Positions 1-8,229 of a DNA stretch of 40,037 bases are shown here, piece after piece; position 1 is the first letter of the stretch, and every line of letters starts with the position of its first letter. The notes below the pieces were generated by a model, which saw nothing but the letters and a program-made list of their open reading frames with translations, had not been told where the DNA came from and searched no databases. Source of the DNA: Xenococcaceae cyanobacterium MO_188.B32. Lineage in GTDB: Bacteria; Cyanobacteriota; Cyanobacteriia; Cyanobacteriales; Xenococcaceae. The DNA is taken from NCBI GenBank assembly GCA_030065635.1, contig JASJDJ010000039.1, positions 1-40,037 on the forward strand, written 5' to 3'. The translations under genes were made by a program, and so were the position numbers.

Positions 1-3
1 ACC

Positions 4-137
4 CAGGGCTATTTCATTCTAAAAAGCCAGAGAATAAATTCTCGCATCTTTGCATATAAAGTCCTATAAGACGGACTTTGACTTTAAGCCAAGAAATTCA
101 TTTCTTGGTCGATCGCAGTCAGAATGAAATAGCCCTG
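4..137. mobile_element. MITE-like element with 17-bp terminal inverted repeats
   Basis: A perfect 17-bp inverted repeat bounds the element: CAGGGCTATTTCATTCT at 4-20 and its reverse complement at 121-137. The inside cannot encode a transposase and is full of hairpins: 30-43 (6-bp stem), 58-79 (7-bp stem) and 89-108 (9-bp stem, 2-base loop). The base triplet left of the element (1-3, ACC) equals the last three bases of the nine that follow it (138-146, CCTAATACC). This fits a 9-bp target duplication cut by the window edge. The CAGGG start and 8-10-bp duplications recall ISAs1-type ends, but that family call is uncertain. Confidence 0.7.
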
Positions 138-328
138 CCTAATACCTAATAATTAGGAGCTTTTTCAATTTAAACTTTATCAACCAACGGATATTACTAA
201 GTAGTTCAACCTAATTATTAAGACAAATTTTTCATAGTCGCATAGCTTAAATCTGAATCACTCTGAACTGCTGAACTCCTGACTCCTGAACTCCTAAAAT
301 TGTATTTGAAATTTAATTAGGTGGAGTG
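138..328. other. AT-rich intergenic spacer with short degenerate repeats
   Basis: No gene is visible. The spacer holds a run of CTGAACTCCTGA-type repeats at 261-296 and otherwise AT-rich sequence downstream of the minus-strand HpsJ-like gene. I see no clear terminator. Confidence 0.5.
261..296. repeat. Short degenerate repeat, CTGAACTCCTGA type
   Basis: Four imperfect units of CTGAAC(T/-)CCT occur in a row. The same motif recurs at 3161-3190 (opposite orientation) and 3957-3982. All three copies lie at the edges of genes in the exosortase island. It resembles the short tandemly repeated repetitive sequences common in cyanobacterial intergenic DNA. Confidence 0.5.
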
Positions 329-1108
329 TTAATTAGGAGATGTTTTTCTCGACCACTCAGTATGTCTCCAAAAAACAAGAAAAATACCTCCAGAAAAGAG
401 TGCTCCTATACACCATTTAAGACTTTTCTTGATTAAACTGAATTTTTGCTTTTGATAAGCCGAGCGTATTTGATTTGCACTCTTTATTTGTTCTTGCTCT
501 ACTCGCTCGAATGCTTGTTGCAAGAGTGTATTAGAAGAACTGCTTTTTGTGGAAGAAGATTGTTGAGATTGTCTCTGTCTGAGATAATTTGCCAATTGTC
601 GATCGGGAATTTGACTCAATTGTTTTTTGAACTGGGCTACCTGTTTTTTTTGAGTCTCTAATTGATTTTTTAACTCAGAGAAGCTTTTTTGCTGAATTTT
701 AATGGTATTAGAGATAATTAAGGGTGCAGATAAGAAATAAATTATTGCCATTAACAACATTAGGCGAGATAACCAGGACAATAGTTTTAATTCTGACTCT
801 CTAAAGCCATTTTGTTGGCGTATGAATACTAGTGCAAATCCCAATAATGGAGCCCATACATTTTCTACTAAATGACCGATAATATTCAATTCCCAAGTAG
901 GATTTAGAAAACGAGGTGGTATTAGTAAAAATACATAATCAAGAAATGTTAAGACAAGAATAAAATAACCAATCGAAGGAAGCATTTTACCAGAACGTTC
1001 TAGTTTTTCTGTAGCTACTTGGATTATTCGAGGAGTTCTAGATCTTTTAGGCTTACGATTTCGATTTTTAGAATTACGTTTCTTTGAAGATGATTTACTT
1101 AATGTCAT
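329..1108 (-). CDS. HpsJ-like membrane protein, cyanoexosortase A-associated (copy 1)
   Basis: A 259-residue membrane protein. The basic, Ser/Lys/Arg-rich N-terminus (about residues 1-30) is followed by hydrophobic segments near 45-65, 80-96 and 110-135. A Gln/Lys/Ser-rich, probably coiled stretch spans about 140-220, and a last membrane segment lies near 230-247. It shares the block IPPRFLNPTWEL with the gene at 4012-4716 (IPPQLMNPAWEL there), and the same order of membrane and coiled parts, so the two are paralogues. HpsJ-type proteins occur in cyanobacteria next to cyanoexosortase A and hormogonium-polysaccharide loci. Their biochemical role is not established. It is divergent from the rest of the island, which starts 270 bp away. 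The family name rests on motif memory and context. Confidence 0.6.
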   Translation of the reverse strand: MTLSKSSSKKRNSKNRNRKPKRSRTPRIIQVATEKLERSGKMLPSIGYFILVLTFLDYVFLLIPPRFLNPTWELNIIGHLVENVWAPLLGFALVFIRQQNGFRESELKLLSWLSRLMLLMAIIYFLSAPLIISNTIKIQQKSFSELKNQLETQKKQVAQFKKQLSQIPDRQLANYLRQRQSQQSSSTKSSSSNTLLQQAFERVEQEQIKSANQIRSAYQKQKFSLIKKSLKWCIGALFSGGIFLVFWRHTEWSRKTSPN

Positions 1109-1326
1109 TTATTAATACCAATTTTTACGGATTAATTGATGTCGATACTTTTAAATCAACAATATTTCTGCATATTGTCTTGTAACTAGACTGCAGATAT
1201 GCTAGCTAAAATACATAATATTTATATCTGTATATTGTTTTCTTTGTCGTCAGTATATCTTCGTAAATATCTTCTCCTAGTTTTAATTTTATTTATATAA
1301 ATACTGCACAATTAATATTAAAATAC

Positions 1327-1354
1327 TTGCCGTTTTTTTGAGATGAAATATAAT
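1327..1354 (+). promoter_or_regulatory. Candidate sigma-70-type promoter for the PFE-CTERM gene
   Basis: TTGCCG at 1327-1332 and a perfect TATAAT at 1349-1354 are separated by 16 bp and lie 26 bp before the start codon. An AAGGA ribosome-binding site follows at 1373-1377. Its distance of 9 bases fits the ATG at 1387 better than the one at 1381. Confidence 0.45.
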
Positions 1355-1380
1355 GTGATAGTCCAAACTATTAAGGATAG

Positions 1381-1941
1381 ATGAAGATGCTTTCTAAGCA
1401 CACATTTTTACCTACAAAAGGTTTATTTATGGCTGCTGGCATCGCTGCCTGCGGTCTAGCTACTGTTGGGCAGTCTGCTAATGCTCTCAATATTAGTTTC
1501 ACTGATAATGCTCCTTTTTTTACCTATGACATTACTGTTGAAGCAAACGAAAACATCACGGCAGGCGTTACAACTGTTACTTTTAATAATCTGGATGACG
1601 TTTCATTGCCCTCTTTTTCCGATGCCACTCTTAACATTTTTGATGTGACTAGCTCGGGTAATAATTTTATTCAACTTACAGCCCAAAGTAATTTGACATT
1701 TCCTGCCTCTTTTAATGCAGGATCGTTAACTTTTCTATCTAGCACTCCTGTAGTTACAAATGCTATTTTATGGAGTACAAACGCCACTGGTGTAGCTAAT
1801 ACTACTTTTGCTTCTATCGATGGACCGGCTGCTGTTCCTTTTGAGTTCTCTCCTGGCTTAGGTCTTATCTTATCTGGAACTCTTTTCGGTGCGCTTAAAT
1901 TTCGTAGCAAGTTTAGCCAAAAAGAAGAGATTAATTTCTAG
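1381..1941 (+). CDS. Secreted protein with PFE-CTERM (exosortase) sorting signal
   Basis: A 186-residue exported protein. An N-terminal signal peptide (about 1-36, hydrophobic core 15-31, cleavage expected after SANA) leads into a Thr/Asn/Ser-rich, beta-type body (37-148) with no recognisable enzyme motif. The C-terminus is a tripartite sorting signal: PFEFSPG at 153-159, a hydrophobic stretch to about 172, then basic KFRSK at 173-177 and a short tail. This is the cyanobacterial PFE variant of PEP-CTERM. Exosortase should cut at or near the motif, next to the membrane. Its neighbour at 2291 is the matching cyanoexosortase A. It has its own promoter and terminator, so it can be expressed separately. 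Position 1387 is an equally good start. Confidence 0.8.
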   Translation: MKMLSKHTFLPTKGLFMAAGIAACGLATVGQSANALNISFTDNAPFFTYDITVEANENITAGVTTVTFNNLDDVSLPSFSDATLNIFDVTSSGNNFIQLTAQSNLTFPASFNAGSLTFLSSTPVVTNAILWSTNATGVANTTFASIDGPAAVPFEFSPGLGLILSGTLFGALKFRSKFSQKEEINF

Positions 1942-2037
1942 ATATATATGTATAAAGGACTAAGTTCGTAGCTAACGCTAAAGCTATGGCTAAAGATTTA
2001 AAATAAATTAAAATTTGTTCTAATAGTTGCATAGTCA

Positions 2038-2056
2038 AAGCGAACAATGTTCGCTT
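2038..2056. repeat. Small palindromic repeat
   Basis: An 8-bp stem with an AAT loop, core GCGAACAATGTTCGC, followed by TTCGCC. This type of GCGAA/TTCGC palindrome is common in cyanobacterial intergenic DNA. No function can be read from it. Confidence 0.5.
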
Positions 2057-2203
2057 CGCCTACTAGTTTAATTGTGTCATAACTTGTAACTATTATAAAA
2101 CAATTGAAAATCTCTAGCCACTAAGCACCAGCGTTAGTTAATTAATGGCTTAAATTGATAGTGGGAAATTTACTTGTCATGTAGATATAAAGCATTACAA
2201 TAG

Positions 2204-2236
2204 GCTGCATTCAGAAAATCGGATGCAGCTTTTTCT
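2204..2236 (+). terminator. Rho-independent terminator after the PFE-CTERM gene
   Basis: GCTGCAT at 2204-2210 pairs with ATGCAGC at 2223-2229. One wobble pair and one G-C pair extend the stem to 9, and TTTTTCT follows directly. It separates the sorting substrate from the exosortase gene and leaves an unusually long 3' untranslated region of about 260 bases. Confidence 0.75.
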
Positions 2237-2290
2237 CGAAACTGAAAAATTCAAGTACACACAATATTTATTCTGCAAGTTAAACCAGTA

Positions 2291-3193
2291 ATGAAACTAG
2301 GGCAAAAAAGTGACAAATTCTGGTTATTTTCCAGTCTAGTCAGTTCTGCTGTTTTATATCTTAATTTAAGTTGGAAAACTACGGCGGATATAGATAAGCT
2401 GACGACAGAATCTCTATTTTGGATTGCTATTCTCTGGTTGCTATGGCGACGGCGAGATAAACTCAACTTTAACAGCAATCTTTTTTCTACTTGCTTTGGT
2501 TTAGTCTTAATTTTTTTGGTACTAGCTAAAAGCTTCTCTCTTTTTTGGTTTGAATCTACTTTAATTCCTTTAATGCCGATTTTTCTTAGTTTCGGTTTAG
2601 CTTTAATTGCTTCTGGGTTTAAAGGATTACGGCAATATTGGCGAGAACTATTTTTTACTTGGTTTTTATTTTTCCCTGAAGGAGTTATCGGTACCTTAAT
2701 AGATAAGTTCATTCGTATTACAGTTATCAATGCTAAATTAGCGAGTTTTGTGCTGCACTATGTGGGATTTAATGTTAGTAGCTATAGCAATCACGTAGTT
2801 CTGGAATTGCCCGAGTTGGGTAAGTTTACTGCCTTAGTAGATTATCCTTGTGCAGGAATACCAATGATTGTTTTGATGCTGAGAATATCTCTGTTATTAG
2901 TTGCTTTTTTCCCTTTACCAAAAAAGGAACGTATTTTAGTACCTTTAGTATCTTTAGGGATTGGATTTGGATTGGGGGTTATTCGTGTCTGTATTCTCAC
3001 CTTGCTAATATCAGAAAAGGCTAAATTTGATTATTGGCATGGCGCTGAAGGTTCGCAAATTTTTTCAACCCTAGCTATTGTTATTTTTTCTTTCTTTTGT
3101 CACTCGGTACTCAAAAAATACGCTCTTTTTGATTCCGTTCAAAAGTCAGAAGTTATCAAGGTTCAAGAAGTTCAGAATTCAGGAGTTCAGTAG
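2291..3193 (+). CDS. crtA: Cyanoexosortase A
   Basis: A 300-residue polytopic inner-membrane transpeptidase/protease that recognises and processes PEP/PFE-CTERM proteins. The three invariant exosortase residues are present: Cys187 in DYPCAG, Arg232 in GVIRVC and His250 in DYWHG. They lie between about eight hydrophobic segments in the usual order. Length fits the family. The last ten codons (VQEVQNSGVQ) are made of the CTGAACTCCTGAA-type repeat read in reverse, so the cytoplasmic tail may be a repeat-derived add-on. Its partner protein follows 44 bp downstream, and a likely substrate lies upstream. The symbol is the exosortase-family name and must not be confused with carotenoid crtA. Confidence 0.88.
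   Translation: MKLGQKSDKFWLFSSLVSSAVLYLNLSWKTTADIDKLTTESLFWIAILWLLWRRRDKLNFNSNLFSTCFGLVLIFLVLAKSFSLFWFESTLIPLMPIFLSFGLALIASGFKGLRQYWRELFFTWFLFFPEGVIGTLIDKFIRITVINAKLASFVLHYVGFNVSSYSNHVVLELPELGKFTALVDYPCAGIPMIVLMLRISLLLVAFFPLPKKERILVPLVSLGIGFGLGVIRVCILTLLISEKAKFDYWHGAEGSQIFSTLAIVIFSFFCHSVLKKYALFDSVQKSEVIKVQEVQNSGVQ
3161..3190. repeat. CTGAACTCCTGA-type repeat inside the exosortase 3' end
   Basis: On the minus strand it reads as CTGAACTCCTGAATTCTGAA and continues. It matches the repeats at 261-296 and 3957-3982. It forms the final codons and runs up to the stop codon of the exosortase gene. Confidence 0.5.
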
Positions 3194-3237
3194 AGGCAGT
3201 TTGCGAACTGCCCTTAATCCGCAATTTTTTGAAAAAT

Positions 3238-3918
3238 ATGGCTAAAATTCAATACCGTAATAATTTTCTTGCTTTTACTTGTATAGGATTTTGTCTGGCT
3301 ACTGTTTATTCCCTCATTCAGCCGACAGTAGGCAGTCGTCAAGTATCTTCTTTCAGTTTTCCCAGTACTGTTCCTCTTAAATCTTGGCAATTAGTAAAAA
3401 CTGAGTCTATTTCTAATCGTCAACCAGAAAAAAATAAACAGAAAGAACTAATAGCATCAGGTAAAAGTTATCTCTATAGCAAAGATAATCTTTCTCTGAA
3501 AGTGGAAATGCTATATTTAGTAGGAACAAGAGCAAATGTGCATAGTGTATTAGAAAATAAAATTGCTATTCCTGCTAAGTTATTGAAAAAAGCCGATACA
3601 CACAAATTAGAAGATATTGGATTTTACACAATTTTTAGCGATAAAAATAGGGCTTATTTAAGTAGTTGTATTAATCCTCGTGGCAGCACTACTGTAACGC
3701 AAAAGCAATTTTCTCAAAATCGTTACAAGCACGATTTGAAATATAGTCTTTTATTACCTTGGTTATTTGGACAAGAGACAATTAGAGATCGTCGTTGTCT
3801 GTTAACTAATTTATCTATACCAGTAGAAAATTTACAACCAGAAATAGCTTATAAAATTCTTCAGGAAGCTTGGCAAGATTGGTATTTATGGTGGCAACCT
3901 CGGTTTCCTAGTCTATGA
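3238..3918 (+). CDS. Cyanoexosortase A system-associated protein (EpsI-like)
   Basis: A 226-residue protein with one N-terminal membrane anchor (about 7-25) and a periplasmic body. Such EpsI/DUF3485-like proteins sit beside, or are fused to, exosortases and are thought to assist sorting. The body carries a tyrosine/tryptophan-rich end (YKILQEAWQDWYLWWQP) and two cysteines (SSCINPRG and RRCLLTN). Gene order directly behind cyanoexosortase A is the main support. A TTG three codons upstream (3229) is possible, but the ATG at 3238 is preferred. No clear ribosome-binding site is visible, so translation may be coupled to the exosortase transcript. Confidence 0.72.
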   Translation: MAKIQYRNNFLAFTCIGFCLATVYSLIQPTVGSRQVSSFSFPSTVPLKSWQLVKTESISNRQPEKNKQKELIASGKSYLYSKDNLSLKVEMLYLVGTRANVHSVLENKIAIPAKLLKKADTHKLEDIGFYTIFSDKNRAYLSSCINPRGSTTVTQKQFSQNRYKHDLKYSLLLPWLFGQETIRDRRCLLTNLSIPVENLQPEIAYKILQEAWQDWYLWWQPRFPSL

Positions 3919-3956
3919 ATATTTCTGATTATAATTAATTTCTAAATATCTGTTAA

Positions 3957-3982
3957 TTCTGAACTCCTGAACTTCTGAATTA
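3957..3982. repeat. CTGAACTCCTGA-type repeat before the second HpsJ-like gene
   Basis: TTCTGAACTCCTGAACTTCTG followed by AATTA. It is the same family as 261-296 and has the same orientation. It occupies the 93-bp gap between the exosortase partner and the HpsJ-like gene. Confidence 0.5.
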
Positions 3983-4011
3983 TAAAATTCTCTCCTTAGT
4001 ATTAGACCCTC

Positions 4012-4716
4012 ATGATGAATCAATTTCGTAGTCAACAGGTATTTTCTCTCTCCGTCATTAGATTGGTAGGTTATGGATTATTTTTAATGGCTGTAATTGA
4101 TTTTGTTAGTCTAACAATTCCGCCACAGTTAATGAATCCTGCTTGGGAATTACAAACAACTGGAGCTTTAGTAGAAAGAATTCCGGTTACTTTATTAGGA
4201 ATAGCTTTAATTTATTATGGAGAAAGGAACGATCGCACTCCTATTGAGCAATTGTTACTTAAATGGTTGTCTTGGTTATGTTTGATTTTGGCAATTGCCT
4301 TTTTTTTATTGATTCCTTTGAATATTAGCAACAGTATTAGAGTTTATCATGGTCAGAATGCTAAAGTTAACCTTCAAATAGCTCAAAAAATAGACCCGAT
4401 TAATGAATTTAAGCAGCAATTAAGATCGGCAAAATCTCCCGAGCAAATTAAAAATATTTTACAAATAAAAGCTAGTACAAAAATTAACATTCCTGACTCG
4501 GTCGATACTAAGTCTTTAAAAAAAAATTTGCTCGACAATATAACAAAACAAGAAAATTTTTTGCGTTCGCAAGCAAAAAATACACGCTCAAAAAGAGCCA
4601 ATAAACTTATTAAGAATTGCCTTAAATGGAATCTAGGTATGCTAATTTCTGCCTGTATATTCTTATTTATTTGGAAAAATACTCTTTGGGCAAGAATTGA
4701 ATATAATTTGGATTGA
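4012..4716 (+). CDS. HpsJ-like membrane protein, cyanoexosortase A-associated (copy 2)
   Basis: A 234-residue paralogue of the minus-strand protein at 329-1108. Hydrophobic segments lie near 13-35, 60-75 and 84-105. The conserved IPPQLMNPAWEL block is at about 38-49. A Lys/Gln/Ser-rich, probably coiled region spans about 115-205, and a C-terminal membrane segment (206-225) ends in TLWARIEYNLD. It lacks the basic N-terminal extension of copy 1. It lies downstream of the exosortase pair and so closes the sorting island. Two start codons occur in a row (4012 and 4015). Function is unproven. Position between the exosortase genes and wzc suggests a link between sorting and polysaccharide export. 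Confidence 0.62.
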   Translation: MMNQFRSQQVFSLSVIRLVGYGLFLMAVIDFVSLTIPPQLMNPAWELQTTGALVERIPVTLLGIALIYYGERNDRTPIEQLLLKWLSWLCLILAIAFFLLIPLNISNSIRVYHGQNAKVNLQIAQKIDPINEFKQQLRSAKSPEQIKNILQIKASTKINIPDSVDTKSLKKNLLDNITKQENFLRSQAKNTRSKRANKLIKNCLKWNLGMLISACIFLFIWKNTLWARIEYNLD

Positions 4717-4948
4717 ATGATTATAAATTGCTTACATAAAAACACCTGATTGAAAATCTTAACATTAAGAAATAAGACAAATAAGTGTATACACTGAGGC
4801 GACTTAAAAGGTAAATATCTATATTGTTATTCGTGGATTCTTTAGATTAATTTTTATCAGTAAAATGCCAGAAATACTGTAAGCAAAAATGCTGTGGATA
4901 GTAAAAAAAGTATTGCCGTAACTATTATTCGTTCAAGGTTTAAATATT

Positions 4949-7303
4949 ATGACTAATACATTAGCAAAGCCCGACGTAATTCATTTACCTTCTTCAGAAA
5001 CAGGATTTTCATTATCAGACTTAAAGCAAATTGTCTTTCGTCGCTGGAAACCAGCTTTAGCTGTAGGAGCGATCGCCTTTGTTGGTGTTTTTATTCCTAC
5101 TTTGCTCGAAACGCCCAAATATAAGTCAGAAACTCTGATTTTATTAGATAGTGCTAAAAATAAACAATCTGCATCGGTAGTGCCCGAACAGTCAAGAACT
5201 GGATATTACAATCTCAAAGACTTCTCTACAGAAATTATGATTTTGCGGAGTTACTCTCTGGTGGCAAAAGCAATGAAACAATCACCAGAAGTATTTGCAG
5301 GTATTCCTATTTCTGAAGTATTAAAAAAACTATCTATTCACCAGGCACTAGTAGGGGATACCCCTACAGATATATTAACTGTTTCTTATATCGATCCCGA
5401 TCCACAACAGGCTAAAGCAATTTTAGAGGCTCTTGGTGCTACTTATGTAGATTATAGTTTGGAAAGACAGCGATCGCAGGCTACCAATGCCATTGCCTTT
5501 ATTAAAGAACAACTGCCTCGCTCTCAGCAAGAATTAGATGAAGCAGCCAAAGAAATCCGTCAGTTTCGGCAAACTTATAATATGGTCGATCCCGACCAAT
5601 ATGCTGGAAACATAGGAGAATTTAGACAAGCTCTAGAACAAGAAATCAAACAAGCACAGATAACCTTAGCTCATACTCAACGAGAGTATCAAGAGATATC
5701 TCGTCAACTAGCAGAACTGGGTCAAAATCCTGACACTGCTTTAATTTATACTGTACTCGGTCAAGACCAAGTTTATCAAAATTTAGCTGCTCAACTAAAA
5801 GGATTAGAAACTGACCATGCGTTGGGAAGTGTTGATTTTAAAGACACTTACCATGTAATGGAGAGTATTCAACTAAGAAGAGCAGAGTTAAGGAAATTAT
5901 TGCAACAAAGAGCAAAACAGCTTTTAGGAGATGCTGTTTCTCGGATCAGTTTAGACCAAGTACTAGTTTCTCAACCAGAACTAATTGCAGCACCCACAGA
6001 ACAATCGGGAAGCGATGCTTCAGAAGCTAATTCTAGCTCTCAAACAGGTACTTCTGCTTCAACCTTACAAAACTTGGCTCATCAACTTCTAACTACACAA
6101 ACAAAATTAGCATCTCTGCATAGTCAAATAGATGGAATAGATCGAGCTAAAGCACAAGTAGAAAAAGATTTTCAAAGTGTACCTCAATTACAACAAACCT
6201 TTGCTGAACTACAACGCAAGTTTAAAGTTAAATCTGAGGCAGTTGATTTTCTCCTAAAAAGACAACAAGAATTAGAAATAGCTGCTGCCGAAGAAATTGC
6301 TCCTTGGCAAATTTTGGATGCTCCTTATCTGCCGACAAAACCTGTTTCTCCTAATATTCAGCGAGGCTTGGCGATCGCCTTAGTGGCAGGAGGATTTTTA
6401 GGGGTAGCTACAGCCTGGTTATTACAACAGTTAGACCAAAAAGTACGAGTAGTAGAAGAAATCAAACAACTAACTCGTTTACCGTTACTGGGAACTATTC
6501 CTGAGGTTGATTATCCTATCATTGATATCAATACTGGAAATAACCAAGAGTTCAGGAGCTATCAATACTCATCTTTTACAGAAGGGTTACGTGCCTTAGC
6601 CATGAACTTGCGTTATCTAATGTTAGAAACTGGCAGAATTAAGTCTTTGGCATTTACTTCTTCTACCTCTTCTGAAGGCAAAACCACAGTAACTTATAAT
6701 CTAAGTTTGGTACTGGCAGAATTAGGATTTAGAGTACTGGTAGTTGATGCCGATTTGCGTAAGCCAAGAATGCACAAATTAGCAAAACTATCCAATGAAC
6801 GAGGGTTAAGTAATGCCATCATTGGCGACGAACCTTGGTCTGATTTTGTCCAAACTGGTATAACAGAAAACTTGCATATCCTAACTTCTGGTGATACATC
6901 TCCCAATCCTATTGCTCTACTAAACTCAGAAAAAACTAAGCAACTAATTCAAGAATGGCGAGAAAGTTATGATTACCTGCTCATGGATACTCCACCTATT
7001 GGCGTAATGGCTGACGCTAAAAGTGTAGCCAGTCAGGTAGATAGTATTTTGTTTGTCACTGGTATTGGTAGAGTAAGTCCTAAAGCCATACAAAACTCTC
7101 TCGAAATTCTCCACCACAGTCGTTGTAATTTAGCAGGGTTTGTAGCCAATATGGTTAATCCTGATTTTGATTACTACGCTTACTCTTATTACGACTCTTA
7201 CTACAACCAAGCCTATACCAACGGCAATGGTAATGATAATGGCAATGGTCACGATCCAGAAGAAAGACAGGGTATTTTACAACAGTTCCGTCGTCGTTCC
7301 TAA
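4949..7303 (+). CDS. wzc: Wzc-type polysaccharide co-polymerase / BY-kinase
   Basis: 784 residues: an N-terminal Wzz domain with a membrane segment near 33-52, a long periplasmic coiled-coil region (about 160-440), a second membrane segment near 472-492, then a cytoplasmic BY-kinase. The kinase has Walker A SSEGKTT (Lys578), Walker A' VVDADLRKP (Asp600, Asp602) and Walker B LLMDTPP (Asp680). The C-terminus carries eight tyrosines between 742 and 756 (YYAYSYYDSYY and a later Tyr), the usual autophosphorylation cluster, followed by a Gly/Asn-rich spacer. It controls chain length and export of capsular or extracellular polysaccharide with an outer-membrane porin, which is not in this window. It opens the long + strand gene block, after a 232-bp gap that probably holds the promoter. 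Confidence 0.9.
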   Translation: MTNTLAKPDVIHLPSSETGFSLSDLKQIVFRRWKPALAVGAIAFVGVFIPTLLETPKYKSETLILLDSAKNKQSASVVPEQSRTGYYNLKDFSTEIMILRSYSLVAKAMKQSPEVFAGIPISEVLKKLSIHQALVGDTPTDILTVSYIDPDPQQAKAILEALGATYVDYSLERQRSQATNAIAFIKEQLPRSQQELDEAAKEIRQFRQTYNMVDPDQYAGNIGEFRQALEQEIKQAQITLAHTQREYQEISRQLAELGQNPDTALIYTVLGQDQVYQNLAAQLKGLETDHALGSVDFKDTYHVMESIQLRRAELRKLLQQRAKQLLGDAVSRISLDQVLVSQPELIAAPTEQSGSDASEANSSSQTGTSASTLQNLAHQLLTTQTKLASLHSQIDGIDRAKAQVEKDFQSVPQLQQTFAELQRKFKVKSEAVDFLLKRQQELEIAAAEEIAPWQILDAPYLPTKPVSPNIQRGLAIALVAGGFLGVATAWLLQQLDQKVRVVEEIKQLTRLPLLGTIPEVDYPIIDINTGNNQEFRSYQYSSFTEGLRALAMNLRYLMLETGRIKSLAFTSSTSSEGKTTVTYNLSLVLAELGFRVLVVDADLRKPRMHKLAKLSNERGLSNAIIGDEPWSDFVQTGITENLHILTSGDTSPNPIALLNSEKTKQLIQEWRESYDYLLMDTPPIGVMADAKSVASQVDSILFVTGIGRVSPKAIQNSLEILHHSRCNLAGFVANMVNPDFDYYAYSYYDSYYNQAYTNGNGNDNGNGHDPEERQGILQQFRRRS

Positions 7304-7338
7304 AAAACCCTTAGAGAAAACAAAGCAAAGGTCTTACT

Positions 7339-8229
7339 ATGGGTGCAATTAAAAGATTACGTTCGAGAAAAATAGTCGATCGACAAACAGATTGGGTAGT
7401 TTACACTCCCAAAAGTCGAATGAAACAACCAGCTCTATTGTTAAAAGAGCTATGGCGAGATTTGCTTGCTTCTCGCGAATTAGCCTGGCAGTTGTTAGTA
7501 AGGGATATTAATGCTAAATACCGTCAATCTTTGTTAGGAGTTGTCTGGGCTTTTATTCCACCAATTATTACTGCTGCTGGTTTCACTCTTGCCAAAGGAA
7601 ATGGAGTTATCAATATTGGCAATACAGACTTACCTTATCCAGCCTATGTAATGTTTAGCATGACCTTATGGCAGACTTTTGTGGAAGCACTTAATGGACC
7701 AATTCAGGCAGTAACTTCAGCAAAATCGATGCTAGCTAGGATTAATTTTCCCCGTGAAGCAATCATTCTGAGCAAACTGGGAGAAGTTTTCTTTAATTTT
7801 GGTATCAAGCTAATTTTGATTTTTTTACTTTTTCTCTGGTTCAAAATGCCAGTGACTGGAAGTGTAATTATCGCTCCTGTGGCTTTAATTCATCTAGTCT
7901 TACTAGGAACTTTTCTTGGTTTAATGCTTGCACCTATGGGCGCACTTTATAAAGATATTTCGATGGGGGTTACTTTAGTTACTGGATTTTGGTTGTTTCT
8001 GACTCCTGTTGTCTATCCAGTTCCTAGTGAAGGGATGTTTGGCGCGATCGTTAGATTGAACCCTGTCACTCCTTTACTAGTGACGACAAGGGAATTAGCT
8101 ACCACAGGGGTTATTTCCGATCCTGTCGGTTTTTGGATAGCTAGTGGAATGAGTGTAGTTGGGTTGATAGTAGCTTGGATTATTTATCGAGTAGCCATGC
8201 CTTATGTAGTTGAGAGGATTAGTTCCTAA
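7339..8229 (+). CDS. wzm: ABC-2 polysaccharide exporter permease (Wzm/KpsM/TagG type)
   Basis: A 296-residue permease with about six membrane segments after a cytoplasmic N-terminal interface helix (LLASRELAWQLLVRDINAKY, about 40-59). The block YRQSLLGVVWAFIPP and the later RLNPVTPLL stretch are typical of O-antigen/teichoic-acid exporters. It pairs with the ATPase that begins on its last base (TAATG overlap). It moves a lipid-linked glycan across the inner membrane. An AAAGG ribosome-binding site ends 7 bases before the ATG. Confidence 0.88.
   Translation: MGAIKRLRSRKIVDRQTDWVVYTPKSRMKQPALLLKELWRDLLASRELAWQLLVRDINAKYRQSLLGVVWAFIPPIITAAGFTLAKGNGVINIGNTDLPYPAYVMFSMTLWQTFVEALNGPIQAVTSAKSMLARINFPREAIILSKLGEVFFNFGIKLILIFLLFLWFKMPVTGSVIIAPVALIHLVLLGTFLGLMLAPMGALYKDISMGVTLVTGFWLFLTPVVYPVPSEGMFGAIVRLNPVTPLLVTTRELATTGVISDPVGFWIASGMSVVGLIVAWIIYRVAMPYVVERISS

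Larger units (their letters stand above)
1942..2290. other. Intergenic region with hairpins and terminator
   Basis: No gene is visible. It holds a GCGAAC-AAT-GTTCGC inverted repeat at 2038-2056, next to a GC-rich patch, and a rho-independent terminator at 2204-2236. The exosortase gene starts 60 bp further on. Confidence 0.6.

Noticed and set aside
2251-2730. 159-codon minus-strand frame
   Set aside because: It is the shadow of the cyanoexosortase gene, with a Lys-rich artificial composition.
6545-6556. GAGTTCAGGAG in wzc as a further copy of the CTGAACTCC-type repeat
   Set aside because: Only one unit is present and it encodes ordinary residues between conserved domains; chance is sufficient.
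7167-7352. 61-codon frame with repeated Thr/Met at the end of wzc
   Set aside because: It is a frame shadow of the Tyr-rich and Gly/Asn-rich wzc tail.
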